Assembly: GCF_007004135.1 (NCBI RefSeq)
Contig: NZ_VJMG01000006.1
Span: 1 to 61,514 of the forward strand
Length of the DNA stretch: 61,514 bases
Source of the DNA: Affinirhizobium straminoryzae
GTDB lineage: Bacteria; Pseudomonadota; Alphaproteobacteria; Rhizobiales; Rhizobiaceae
Reading direction: 5' to 3'
Shown: positions 8,099 to 15,892 of the stretch, in pieces
Numbering within the stretch: position 1 is the stretch's first letter
How the letters are laid out: each line of letters opens with the position of its first letter
Notes under the pieces: generated by a model
Told to the model about the DNA's origin: nothing
Database searches by the model: none
Seen by the model: the letters and a program-made list of their open reading frames with translations, nothing else
Program-made: the position numbers and the translations under genes

Positions 8099-9040
8099 AT
8101 GTCTTATTCCAAAAGTATTTTCAGCACTGTTGTGGCGGGCCTTGTCGCCCTTGCCGCATCCGTCGCCGGTATCGCCCATGCGCAGGAGGTCGATCTTTCG
8201 CCGGAGCAGAAGGGGCGCGTGCGGGCGCAGAAGGTCGAGGCGGCGATCAAGCTGATCCCGGCCGGCTTCACCTTCGTGACGCCCGGCAAGCTGACGGTCG
8301 CAACGGTTCCCTTCCGCCTGCCGCTGGTGGATTATGCGAGCGATACCAGGACCCCGATCGGCATCGAGCCGGATCTGGCCCAGCTGATCGCCGACGGGCT
8401 GGGGTTGCAGCTGCAACTGGTGCCGATTGCCTGGGCCGACTGGCCGCTGGGTCTTGCCTCCGGCAAGTATGACGCCGTGATCTCCAACGTGACGGTGACG
8501 GAAGAGCGCAAGGAGAAGTTTGATTTCTCCAGCTATCGTAACGACCTGCTGGGCTTCTATGCCGCCAGGGACGGCAAGGTGAAGGCGATCTCGAAGCCGG
8601 AAGACGTCGCCGGCCTGAAGGTCATCGTCGGCGCCGCGACGAACCAGGAGCAGATCCTGCTGCGCTGGATCGAAGAGAACAAGGCCAAGGGCCTGCCGGC
8701 AACCGAGGTTCAGTATTACGACGACCAGGCGGTGCTTGACCTCGCCCTGCAGGCCGGCCGCGCCGATGTCTATCTCGGTCCGAATGCGACAGCGGCCTTC
8801 CAGGCGCAGAAGGAAGGCAAGACGCGGCTGGTTGGAACCTTCTCCGGCGGCTGGCCGCTGACGGCGGAAATCGCGGTTGCAACCCGCAAGGGATCCGGCA
8901 TCGCCGATGCCTTCACGGCGGTTCTGAACGAAGAGATCAGGCAGGGCAACTACACCAGGGCCCTGGCGCGCTGGAACCTGACCTCCGAGGCCATCACGGA
9001 ATCGAAGACCAATCCGCCCGGTCTGCCGAAGAAGAAGTGA
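8099..9040 (+). CDS. Amino-acid-type ABC transporter substrate-binding protein 1
   Basis: A 313-residue periplasmic protein of the SBP_bac_3 (polar amino acid) family. Signal peptide residues 1-29 end in AHA-QEVDL. The first lobe reads LTVATVPFRLPLVDYASD and GIEPDLAQLIADGLGL, and the hinge/ligand region contains GKYDAVISNVTVTEERKEKFDFS. It presumably feeds the fused permease-ATPase encoded just upstream, with cystine-like or S-substituted cysteine as likely ligands by analogy with TcyJ/TcyK/YxeM. A ribosome site (AGAGGAA) precedes the ATG. A terminator-like hairpin follows the stop. The next gene is a clear paralogue that conserves the WADWPLGL-SGKYDAVISN core. Confidence 0.9.
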   Translation: MSYSKSIFSTVVAGLVALAASVAGIAHAQEVDLSPEQKGRVRAQKVEAAIKLIPAGFTFVTPGKLTVATVPFRLPLVDYASDTRTPIGIEPDLAQLIADGLGLQLQLVPIAWADWPLGLASGKYDAVISNVTVTEERKEKFDFSSYRNDLLGFYAARDGKVKAISKPEDVAGLKVIVGAATNQEQILLRWIEENKAKGLPATEVQYYDDQAVLDLALQAGRADVYLGPNATAAFQAQKEGKTRLVGTFSGGWPLTAEIAVATRKGSGIADAFTAVLNEEIRQGNYTRALARWNLTSEAITESKTNPPGLPKKK

Positions 9041-9046
9041 TTGTGG

Positions 9047-9072
9047 GGGCGCGCCCCCTGGCGCGCCCTTTT
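9047..9072 (+). terminator. Intrinsic terminator or attenuator between the two tandem binding-protein genes
   Basis: A perfect 9-bp stem, GGGCGCGCC at 9047-9055 and GGCGCGCCC at 9060-9068, has a CCCT loop and is followed directly by TTTT. It begins 7 bases after the stop of the first binding protein. The T-run is short, so partial readthrough is likely. That would make downstream expression lower than that of the first binding protein. Confidence 0.7.
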
Positions 9073-9100
9073 CCCGTTTCAGAAGCTGGAGACTATCATC

Positions 9101-10048
9101 GTGTCGATGGTTGATAAAATTGGTCGCAGTCTCGCGACCGCATTGGTTCTCGTCGCTCTCGGACCCGCATCGGCGGTGCGTGCCGGCGCGGACAGCGTCT
9201 ACGACCTGTCACCCGAACAGACGGGGCGTATTCATGTGAAGCCCAATCCACAAGCGATCGCCGCCGTTCCCGCCGATTTCAGGTTCGTGACGCCGGGCAC
9301 CTTCACGGTCGCCTCGGCCGTCGGCGGCCCGCCGCTCAACACCTATGCGACGGATGCCAAGACGGTCGTCGGCGCCGATCCCGATCTTGCGTCTGCCATT
9401 GCCGAAAGCCTTGGCCTGCGGCTGACCATCATTCCCGTCGCCTGGGCCGACTGGCCGCTCGGCCTCAGCTCCGGCAAGTATGACGCGGTGATTTCCAATG
9501 TCGGCGTCACCGAGCAGCGCAAGGAGAAGTTCGATTTCTCCAGCTATCGCAAGGGCGGCCATGGTTTCTTCGTGCGGCTCGACAGCAAGATCGGACCGAT
9601 CAGCGAACCGAAGGATGCTGCCGGGCTTCGCATCATCGTCGGCGCCGGCACCAATCAGGAGCGCATCCTGGTGCGGTGGAGCGAGGAGAACGTCAAGGCG
9701 GGCCTGAAGCCGATCGAGCTGCAATATTATGATGACGAGGCGACGCAGTTGCTTGCGCTGCAATCGGGCCGCGCCGACGTCATCGTGCAGCCGCATTCCA
9801 CGCTGGTCTTCATCGCCAACCGTGACAAGAACATCAAGCGTGTCGGCTTTCTCTCCGCCGGCTGGCCGGAACGCTCGGATGTGGCGATCACCACCCGCAA
9901 GGGATCCGGTCTCGCCAATGCCCTCACGATTGCCACGAACGGACTGATCGCCAGCGGCGACTACGCAAAGATCCTCGACCGCTGGCAGTTGAGCGAGGAG
10001 GCCCTGGCGAAATCCGAGACCAACCCGCCCGGCCTGCCGAAATACTGA
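9101..10048 (+). CDS. Amino-acid-type ABC transporter substrate-binding protein 2 (paralogue)
   Basis: A 315-residue SBP_bac_3-family protein with a signal peptide over about the first 32 residues, ending VRA-GADSV. It is closely related to the protein encoded just upstream. Both begin with xYDLSPEQxGR, share the IxVAWADWPLGL-SGKYDAVISN core and both end TNPPGLPK. A tandem duplication is therefore likely. The differing residues in the lobe-1 loop (VGGPPLNTYATD against PFRLPLVDYASD) suggest altered ligand preference. The start is taken as GTG 9101, because GGAG at 9088-9091 gives a 9-base spacing; ATG 9107 is the alternative. It is followed by an LLM gene after 38 bp. Confidence 0.87.
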   Translation: MSMVDKIGRSLATALVLVALGPASAVRAGADSVYDLSPEQTGRIHVKPNPQAIAAVPADFRFVTPGTFTVASAVGGPPLNTYATDAKTVVGADPDLASAIAESLGLRLTIIPVAWADWPLGLSSGKYDAVISNVGVTEQRKEKFDFSSYRKGGHGFFVRLDSKIGPISEPKDAAGLRIIVGAGTNQERILVRWSEENVKAGLKPIELQYYDDEATQLLALQSGRADVIVQPHSTLVFIANRDKNIKRVGFLSAGWPERSDVAITTRKGSGLANALTIATNGLIASGDYAKILDRWQLSEEALAKSETNPPGLPKY

Positions 10049-10086
10049 ACGCGCATCCCCGCTTTGCTTTCAAAGGTTTCCCCACC

Positions 10087-11178
10087 ATGGCTCTCTCCAT
10101 CGCCCATATCGGCTTCCTCACCCCTGGCAATTATCCCGATAACGATCCGGCGGCGGGGCTCGAGGAGACGCTGAAACTCTTCGAGGCCGGCGAGGCGCTG
10201 GGTTTTGACAGCGCCTGGGTGCGTCAGCGCCATCTGGAGCATGGTGTTTCCTCCGCGCCGGTGTTTCTCGCCGCAGCCAGCCAGCGCACGCGGCGGATCG
10301 AACTGGGGTCTGCCGTGATCCAGCTCGGCTATGAAAGTCCGTTCCGGCTGGCGGAGGACCTTTCCATGGCCGATTCCCTCGCAGGCGGGCGGTTGAATGT
10401 CGGGGTCAGCGCCGGTCCGCCGCTGCATGCGGAGCTGGTCGCGCCATTGGTCTTCGATGGCGACTGGCGCAGCTTCGATTTCTCCTACGGGCGGGTGGAG
10501 CGGCTTCTCGACAGCCTCTCCGGCCATTATCTGGGCGATGGGGAAACCTATGTTCTCTCACCCGGCAACCGCCAGCGTGCCCGCCTGCAACCCTTTGCGC
10601 CGGGTCTTAGGGACCGGGTCTGGTATGGCGGCGGCTCGCTTCGCTCCTATGAATGGACAGGTTCGAAGGGCCTCAACCTGATGATCGGCAGCCTCACCTC
10701 CGGCGATGTGTCCGACCGGTTCGAGGAGGCGCAACTGGCGCAGCTCAGAGCCTATCGCGCCGCCTTGCCGCCCGGCCGCACACCGCGGGTGGCGGCGGGC
10801 CGCGTGATCGTGCCGACCGATAGCGCCGATGCAAGAACGCGGGCCCGCTACGCGACCTATGCCGCCAGCCGGCATGAGCGGACACTCTCGCCGCAAGGCC
10901 CGCGCCGCACGTTGTTCAGCCGCGATCTCGTCGGCAGTTCGGATGAAATCATTGCCCGCCTTCAGGCGGATCCGGTTCTGTCCGAAGTTCAGGAACTGCG
11001 CCTTGAGCTGCCTTACGAATTCGCGCTGGAGGAGTATCTGCAGATCATTACCGATTTTGTCGAAAAGATCGCCCCGCAGATCGGCTGGCAACGTCGCACC
11101 GGGGCAGAGCATCCCGATCCCCGGAGTTTTCGAGACCCGGCAATCCGGGATGCCGAGCGCGGGCGTTTCGCACCCTAG
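10087..11178 (+). CDS. Luciferase-like FMN-dependent monooxygenase (KPN_01858-like)
   Basis: A 363-residue LLM-fold protein, last gene of the rightward operon. The N-terminal strand IAHIGFLTPGN, the SAWVRQRHLEHGVSS motif near residue 40, IELGSAVIQLGYESPFRLAED and the GRLNVGVSAGPP segment match the branch that also contains the gene at 39618. The two are recognisable paralogues (x-Q-R-H-x-x-x-x-SSxPxFxAA...RIxLGSAVI). Branch members are usually encoded beside ABC importers, as both are here. The reaction is inferred to be FMNH2/O2-dependent oxygenation of an imported sulfur compound. No substrate can be named. Confidence 0.8.
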   Translation: MALSIAHIGFLTPGNYPDNDPAAGLEETLKLFEAGEALGFDSAWVRQRHLEHGVSSAPVFLAAASQRTRRIELGSAVIQLGYESPFRLAEDLSMADSLAGGRLNVGVSAGPPLHAELVAPLVFDGDWRSFDFSYGRVERLLDSLSGHYLGDGETYVLSPGNRQRARLQPFAPGLRDRVWYGGGSLRSYEWTGSKGLNLMIGSLTSGDVSDRFEEAQLAQLRAYRAALPPGRTPRVAAGRVIVPTDSADARTRARYATYAASRHERTLSPQGPRRTLFSRDLVGSSDEIIARLQADPVLSEVQELRLELPYEFALEEYLQIITDFVEKIAPQIGWQRRTGAEHPDPRSFRDPAIRDAERGRFAP

Positions 11179-11411
11179 GCCTGCCATGCCTGCGAGGATG
11201 GAGGGCTGCCATCCGGATGGCCGTGAAGACGGTGCGACGGCATGGATCGCAACGGAGGGCGGAATGCGGCTGACGGTCCGTCGCGCCGCCACGAGATCTG
11301 CAAGGTGATACCCGGCGAGGACGGGCGAGGGCATGGGAAATCCTTTCATGGCCCTTGCGAGGGTATGGAAATGCAGACCGGGGTCCAACTTTGGAATGGG
11401 CACTCTCGATA

Positions 11412-11430
11412 TAATATTAAATTTATAGAA
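11412..11430 (+). promoter_or_regulatory. Candidate sulfur-regulon operator upstream of ssuACB
   Basis: The sequence TAATAT-TAAATTT-ATAGAA fits the 6-7-6 dyad with an imperfect left arm. It ends 28 bp before the ssuA-like ATG at 11459, inside the AT-rich stretch 11404-11440. The remainder of the 280-bp gap (11179-11403) is GC-rich, with nothing recognisable. Confidence 0.42.
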
Positions 11431-11458
11431 ATAATTCATCCAAATCGGAGGTATTGGA

Positions 11459-12427
11459 ATGAAGTCGATCATTCGTCTGGCCGCTGCCCTGGCCCTGGTA
11501 GGAGCAAGTCACGTCGCCGCCCTTGCGGCGCAGATCTCGGAAATCCGGATCGACTGGGCGACCTACAATCCCGTCAGCCTTGTCCTGAAAGCCGACGGCG
11601 TTCTGGAAAAGGAATTCGAGAAGGATGGCATCAAGGTTACCTGGGTGCAGTCTGCCGGCTCCAACAAGGCGCTGGAATTCCTCAATGCCGGTTCCCTTGA
11701 TTTCGGCTCGACGGCGGGCGCCGCTGCCCTGATCGGTCGCATCAACGGCAATCCGATCAAGTCGGTCTATGTCTATTCGAAGCCGGAGTGGACGGCGCTG
11801 GTGACGCGCAAGGATACCGGCATCACCACGGTGGCGGATCTGAAGGGCAAGGCCATCGCCGTGACACGGGGCACCGATCCGCATATCTTCCTTGTGCGGG
11901 CGCTCGCGGAGGCGGGACTGACGGAAAAGGACGTTTCACTGGTCCTGTTGCAGCATGCGGATGGCCGCCTCGCACTGAAGCGGGGAGACGTGGCGGCCTG
12001 GGCGGGCCTGGATCCGATCATGGCATCGGCCGAGATCGAGGATGGTGACGTTCTCTTTCACCGCAATCCAGCCAACAACAGCTGGGGTGTGCTGAATGTT
12101 CGCGAGGAATTTGCGGCCCAACACCCGGACATTGTCAGGCGTGTGCTGCGGGCCTACGAGCAGGCGCGCGCTGAATCGCAAAAGAACCCGGCCAAGCTGA
12201 AGGCTGAACTGGTCGCCGCCACGAAACTGCCGGAGCCCGTGATCGAGCGCCAGCTGCAGCGGACCGACCTCAACCATTCCGCGATCGGACAGGAGCAGGC
12301 GGGCACGATTGCCGCCGCCGGCCTTGCCCTGCAGAAAGCCGGGGTGGTGAAGGCCGATGTGGACGTTGCCGCCACCGTCTCCCAGCTCATCGATCCCTCC
12401 TATCTGCCTGTCGGGGTGGGCCAGTAA
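11459..12427 (+). CDS. ssuA: Aliphatic sulfonate ABC transporter substrate-binding protein (SsuA family)
   Basis: A 322-residue periplasmic binding protein of the SsuA/NMT1 family. The signal peptide (about 1-24) ends LAAQIS. Family features are IRIDWATYNPVSLVLKADG at the mature start, FLNAGSLDFGSTAGAAALIG, VYVYSKPEW, and DLKGKAIAVTRGTDPHIFL. It captures sulfonates for the SsuC/SsuB membrane complex encoded directly downstream. GGAGGT lies 7 bases before the ATG. A candidate operator sits in the AT-rich leader. No SsuD monooxygenase is in this transcription unit. The oxygenase would have to come from elsewhere, for example the LLM genes nearby. Confidence 0.88.
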   Translation: MKSIIRLAAALALVGASHVAALAAQISEIRIDWATYNPVSLVLKADGVLEKEFEKDGIKVTWVQSAGSNKALEFLNAGSLDFGSTAGAAALIGRINGNPIKSVYVYSKPEWTALVTRKDTGITTVADLKGKAIAVTRGTDPHIFLVRALAEAGLTEKDVSLVLLQHADGRLALKRGDVAAWAGLDPIMASAEIEDGDVLFHRNPANNSWGVLNVREEFAAQHPDIVRRVLRAYEQARAESQKNPAKLKAELVAATKLPEPVIERQLQRTDLNHSAIGQEQAGTIAAAGLALQKAGVVKADVDVAATVSQLIDPSYLPVGVGQ

Positions 12428-12445
12428 TCTTCGGAGCCGCACGAC

Positions 12446-13291
12446 ATGGCCTTTCTGGAAGCCGTCTTTCTCAAACGCCAGCCGGGCGATGATCTGCCCT
12501 TGCGGCAGGGTGCTTCGCTTCTACAGCTGCTGAAACCGGTCCTGATTTCCGTCCTGTTTCCGCTGCTTGTGCTCGCAGGCTGGGAACTCGGCGTCCGGTC
12601 CGGTGTGATTGGAGGGCGGCTGATGCCGCCGCCCTCGCGCGTTCTGACGGCGCTCTCATCGCTCGCCGCCTCGGGAGAACTCTCGATGCATATCGGGGTC
12701 ACGTTGCGGCGCGTGCTTGTGGGCTTCGTGACGGGCGCGGCAGCCGGCACGGTGCTCGGGGCGGTGACCGGTTCCTCGCCCCTGGCGTCGCGTCTTCTCG
12801 ATCCCACGCTGCAGGCACTCAGGGCCATCCCTTCCATTGCCTGGGTGCCGCTGTTCATCCTGTGGTTCGGTATTTTCGAGACCTCCAAGGTTGCCCTGAT
12901 CGCTGTCGGCGTCTTCTTTCCGGTCTATCTCGGGGTGCATGGGGCCATCACCGGCGTCGACCGGCGCATCGTTGAGGTCGGACGTGTCTTCCGCCTGTCG
13001 CGGCTGGGGCTTGTCCGCAGGATCCTGCTGCCGTCCATCCTGCCAAGCTATGTGCTGGCCCTGCGCGCGGGCCTCGGCCTTGGCTGGATGTTCGTGGTTG
13101 CTGCCGAGTTCATGGGCGCATCGGAGGGGCTGGGCTATCTTCTGGTTGATGGCCAGCAACTGGGCAAGCCGGATCAGATCATTGCCGCCATCCTCGTCTT
13201 CGCCCTGGTCGGCAAGGTGACGGATACCGTGCTTCTGCTCTGCTCCGCCCCGTTCCTCGCCTGGCAGGATACGCATCAGGGGAAACGGTAA
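12446..13291 (+). CDS. ssuC: Aliphatic sulfonate ABC transporter permease (SsuC family)
   Basis: A 281-residue inner-membrane permease with about six hydrophobic segments, of the usual SsuC length. The family signature is the pair LMPPPSRVLTAL near the N-terminus and LRAIPSIAWVPLFILWFGIFETSKVALI in the middle. The EAA loop follows as VGRVFRLSRLGLVRRILLPSILPSY. The gene starts 18 bp after the binding-protein stop. Its own stop overlaps the start of the ATPase gene (TAATG), so translation is coupled. Confidence 0.9.
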   Translation: MAFLEAVFLKRQPGDDLPLRQGASLLQLLKPVLISVLFPLLVLAGWELGVRSGVIGGRLMPPPSRVLTALSSLAASGELSMHIGVTLRRVLVGFVTGAAAGTVLGAVTGSSPLASRLLDPTLQALRAIPSIAWVPLFILWFGIFETSKVALIAVGVFFPVYLGVHGAITGVDRRIVEVGRVFRLSRLGLVRRILLPSILPSYVLALRAGLGLGWMFVVAAEFMGASEGLGYLLVDGQQLGKPDQIIAAILVFALVGKVTDTVLLLCSAPFLAWQDTHQGKR

Positions 13292-14046
13292 TGCTCGATA
13301 TCCTGCGCCTGTCGAAGATCTATCCCAACGGGACCCGCGCGCTGGAAGCCTTTACGCTGAGCATCAGCAAAGGGGAGGTGGTGGCCATCATCGGCGGTTC
13401 CGGATGCGGCAAGAGCACGCTTCTGCGCCTGCTCGCCGGCCTGGAAGAGGCCAGCGAAGGGACGGTCAAGCTGCGCGGCCGCCGGCTGCACAAGCCGGAT
13501 CCTCTCGTGAATGTCGTGTTCCAGGAGCCGCGCCTGTTTCCGTGGTTGAGCGTGGCCGACAATGTGGGCTTCGGCCTGTCCCATCTTGCCGCGGACAAGC
13601 GGAAGACGGCCGTTGCACAGGTTCTCAAAAGGCTGGGGCTCTCGGGCTTTGAGGGGCGCTGGACCAAGGAATTGTCCGGCGGTCAGGCGCAGCGGGTGGC
13701 GCTCGCAAGAGCGATCGTGACGATGCCCTCGGTCCTGCTGCTGGACGAGCCCTTCTCCGCGCTCGACGCCATGACCCGGGAAGACCTGCAATCCCATCTG
13801 GTGGATCTCTGGCGGGATTTCGGCTCCACCATGGTGCTGGTGACGCACGATATCGAGGAAGCGATCTTCATGGCGGACAGGGTGGTCGTGATGCGTCCGT
13901 TCCCGGGGCGCATTCTCGCGGAAGTCCCGATCGATCTGCCTCGGCCGCGCGATCGCATGAGCGAGGGCTTTACCATGATGCGCCGGCATCTGTCGGAACG
14001 GCTCGTCCAGTCCCTTGGCGAACAGCGTACCGCCGAACCCGCCTGA
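13291..14046 (+). CDS. ssuB: Aliphatic sulfonate ABC transporter ATPase (SsuB family)
   Basis: A 251-residue ATP-binding subunit for the sulfonate importer. Walker A is GGSGCGKST near residue 35. The Q-loop lies in VNVVFQEPRLFPWLSV, where PRLFPW is typical of the nitrate/sulfonate/taurine ATPases. The signature is LSGGQAQR, Walker B is VLLLDEPFSALD, and the switch His is in LVTHDIEEAIF. The start overlaps the permease stop. It is the last gene before the CRISPR array, with 190 bp between. Confidence 0.92.
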   Translation: MLDILRLSKIYPNGTRALEAFTLSISKGEVVAIIGGSGCGKSTLLRLLAGLEEASEGTVKLRGRRLHKPDPLVNVVFQEPRLFPWLSVADNVGFGLSHLAADKRKTAVAQVLKRLGLSGFEGRWTKELSGGQAQRVALARAIVTMPSVLLLDEPFSALDAMTREDLQSHLVDLWRDFGSTMVLVTHDIEEAIFMADRVVVMRPFPGRILAEVPIDLPRPRDRMSEGFTMMRRHLSERLVQSLGEQRTAEPA

Positions 14047-14236
14047 GGCAGGACCGCTACCGCATCATCACGAGCGTTTCCAATTTTCAATCGAAGCTTC
14101 CGCCCTTCGGCTCTGAAGGAGACGATGCCATCTCCTGACGAGGGATGCGTGCGCATAAAAATTGGTTTGCATATGACCGACCTCAACAGCGTCATGGATG
14201 AGAATAGCCGTGTCTATATCGGCTGCCGCTCAAACG
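14047..14236. other. Spacer between ssuB and the leader-distal end of the CRISPR array
   Basis: A 190-bp stretch without a supported gene. An open frame starting at 14125 after GAAGGAG runs into the repeats. Because the 61-base repeat unit changes frame each time, it is not credible as a protein. A short sequence at 14210-14229 (GTGTCTATATCGGC...) weakly resembles the start of the repeat. Confidence 0.4.
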
Positions 14237-14631
14237 GGATCTATCTCCGCAGGTGCGGAGGAACCGCGCCGATGTCGGTGCCCAGTGCCGTCAGGAAGGG
14301 TCTATCTCCGCAGGTGCGGAGGAACCGCGGCTGCGCGCGACAAGGCCATGCCGAGCCTGGGTCTATCTCCGCAGGTGCGGAGGAACCACCCAATTCGGAA
14401 ACGGCGCGAACCCGGAAGTGGGTCTATCTCCGCAGGTGCGGAGGAACCGAGTGGCCGGGGTGATGACCAGTGATCTGATCGGGTCTATCTCCGCAGGTGC
14501 GGAGGAACCCGAAAGCGCCCTAACAACGCTCCAGCAGCGCGGGGTCTATCTCCGCAGGTGCGGAGGAACCGTGCCACCTGTTTCGCAAGCTTTTTTCAAA
14601 ATGGGTCTATCTCCGCAGGTGCGGAGGAACC
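14237..14631 (-). CRISPR. Type I-E CRISPR array, 7 repeats and 6 spacers
   Basis: Repeats of 29 nt start at 14237, 14298, 14359, 14420, 14481, 14542 and 14603, at an exact 61-nt period, so every spacer is 32 nt. On the plus strand each carries the palindrome CTCCGC-AGGT-GCGGAG, preceded by GGGTCTAT and followed by GAACC. Read on the minus strand the repeat begins GGTTCCTCCGC and ends GATAGACCC. This aligns with the E. coli I-E repeat (GAGTTCC...GGATAAACCG), giving a predicted 8-nt crRNA handle ATAGACCC. Only the repeat at 14237 has a substitution (GGA for GGG), as expected of the leader-distal end. The array is therefore transcribed leftward, in line with the cas genes. Spacer origins cannot be identified without a search. 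Confidence 0.98.
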
Positions 14632-14683
14632 TCTGGCCTCTAAGTGCCTGAAAACCTGTACAATGTCAAAGAACAGTCAACGA
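14632..14683 (-). promoter_or_regulatory. Predicted CRISPR leader and promoter
   Basis: These 52 bases separate the leader-proximal repeat from the cas2 stop codon. They are richer in A+T than the flanking genes. On the minus strand two -35-like hexamers, TTGACT (14675-14680) and TTGACA (14664-14669), point into the array. No clear -10 was seen. The leader may extend into the 3' end of cas2, since this gap is short. Confidence 0.5.
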
Positions 14684-14995
14684 TCAAGGGTTGACGTTTG
14701 CGAGAGGCCGCCTCACCAGCAGCATCGCATCATGCGCCACGATCTGCTTGGGAGGTTCGCCAAGCGTGGACAAGCCAAGGCCGCCATGGGCGGCGCTGTC
14801 GGCCCAGGTCATGACGATGCTGCCCTGCCGCAGCTGGCCATGCCAGTCCACCATGACATCCCAGATGCGGGTTCGAACGCCAGCGCTCATGCGGGGATGG
14901 GCATAGACGCCGGCAGAGAGTTCCAGCATGATCGAACCGAGAAACCCGCGATAGCGGGCCTCCACATCGCGGGTCATGATCACCACCATCGGCAT
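14684..14995 (-). CDS. cas2: CRISPR-associated endoribonuclease/integration protein Cas2, type I-E
   Basis: A 103-residue Cas2e, close to the usual length. The N-terminus MPMVVIMTRDVEARYRGFL, with GVYAHPRMSAGVRTRIW and WADSAAHGG, is diagnostic of the I-E type. Cas2 dimers form the structural core of the Cas1-Cas2 spacer integrase. The start ATG overlaps the cas1 stop (ATGA), showing translational coupling at the end of the cas operon. The array leader begins immediately after the stop. Confidence 0.96.
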   Translation of the reverse strand: MPMVVIMTRDVEARYRGFLGSIMLELSAGVYAHPRMSAGVRTRIWDVMVDWHGQLRQGSIVMTWADSAAHGGLGLSTLGEPPKQIVAHDAMLLVRRPLANVNP

Positions 14996-15891
14996 CAGTC
15001 TTCATCCTCGTTTGCCGTTTCGGTCCGGGGCGCGTCCGGACCCACCAGAAGCTTGATCCGGTCAATCATCGTGGGAATGACGTCGCGCTGGCGAAACAGC
15101 CTGGCAGCACGCTGCCGGGTCAGCCGTTCCACCGGCTCGCCGGTCTTCAGCGCCTCGCTCGCGGCCCCGAATGCGATGTCCAGCGTCACGTCATGGCGGT
15201 AGAGATCGGCAATATCGAGCAAGAAGGATTGGCCGGAATCCTCGTGCACGAAACCCAGTTGCGGAATGGCGCCGACGCTTGCCACCGCAACCGCGGCGGC
15301 GGCCCGCATGGCGCTGGCGGCGTGGTTGATCGCCTGGTTGGGCATGTCGCCGGCGTTCGGATTGTTACGGTCGTAGTTGCGCCCCTTCCAGGGCACGCCG
15401 TGGCGCTCCGCGGCCAGTTGATAGCTGCGCTTGATGCGCGCGCCTTCCTGCCCCCGCAGCACCTCGATGTCGCGGGTGCGCACGATCTCATCGAAGCGGA
15501 TGGCATACATGGCGCGCGCCACCTCCATGCGCCTCTTCGGGTCTGCCCAGCGGCGCACCTGCTCGCGAGCCAGTGCCGATGTATCGGGCATCAGGGGCGG
15601 CGCGGTGTAGAAGCGCACCGCCCCTTCGCCGATCGCCGCCAGCGCACAGCCGTGGCGCGCCAGCAGCCGAAGGGCATCGTGGGTGACGCTGGAGCCCGGC
15701 CCCAGCAGTATGATCGAAAGCGCCTGGTGCGGGATCTGGTAGTCGCCGGCGGCAAGCTCGCCGCCGCCGGCCGTCACGAAACGCAGGCAACCGTCTTCCA
15801 CCTCCAGCCGTCCTCGGTCGAGCCAGACGAGACCGTGCCTGTCCGCGTGGGGAATGCGGGCCTTTTCCAGCCCAAGCCGACCGATCAGCAT
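14995..15891 (-). CDS. cas1: CRISPR integrase Cas1, type I-E
   Basis: A 298-residue Cas1e that catalyses spacer insertion as a complex with Cas2. Metal-binding residues are visible: Glu149 in RGQEGARIKRSY, His216 in GFVHEDSGQ, and Asp226/Asp229 in LLDIADLYR. They correspond to E. coli E141, H208 and D221. The start is set at the internal ATG 15891, because MLIGRLGLEKARIPHADRHG is the canonical Cas1e N-terminus. The 32 codons upstream in the open frame overlap cas6e and are not homologous. The ATG lies 2 bp past the cas6e stop. Confidence 0.96.
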   Translation of the reverse strand: MLIGRLGLEKARIPHADRHGLVWLDRGRLEVEDGCLRFVTAGGGELAAGDYQIPHQALSIILLGPGSSVTHDALRLLARHGCALAAIGEGAVRFYTAPPLMPDTSALAREQVRRWADPKRRMEVARAMYAIRFDEIVRTRDIEVLRGQEGARIKRSYQLAAERHGVPWKGRNYDRNNPNAGDMPNQAINHAASAMRAAAAVAVASVGAIPQLGFVHEDSGQSFLLDIADLYRHDVTLDIAFGAASEALKTGEPVERLTRQRAARLFRQRDVIPTMIDRIKLLVGPDAPRTETANEDED

Positions 15892-15892
15892 G

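Noticed and set aside
14125..14463. Plus-strand open frame with a GAAGGAG ribosome-like site that runs into the CRISPR array
   Set aside because: Most of the predicted protein is repeat translated in shifting frames (YLRRCGG, SPQVRRN, ISAGAEEP). This is typical of false frames across CRISPR arrays.
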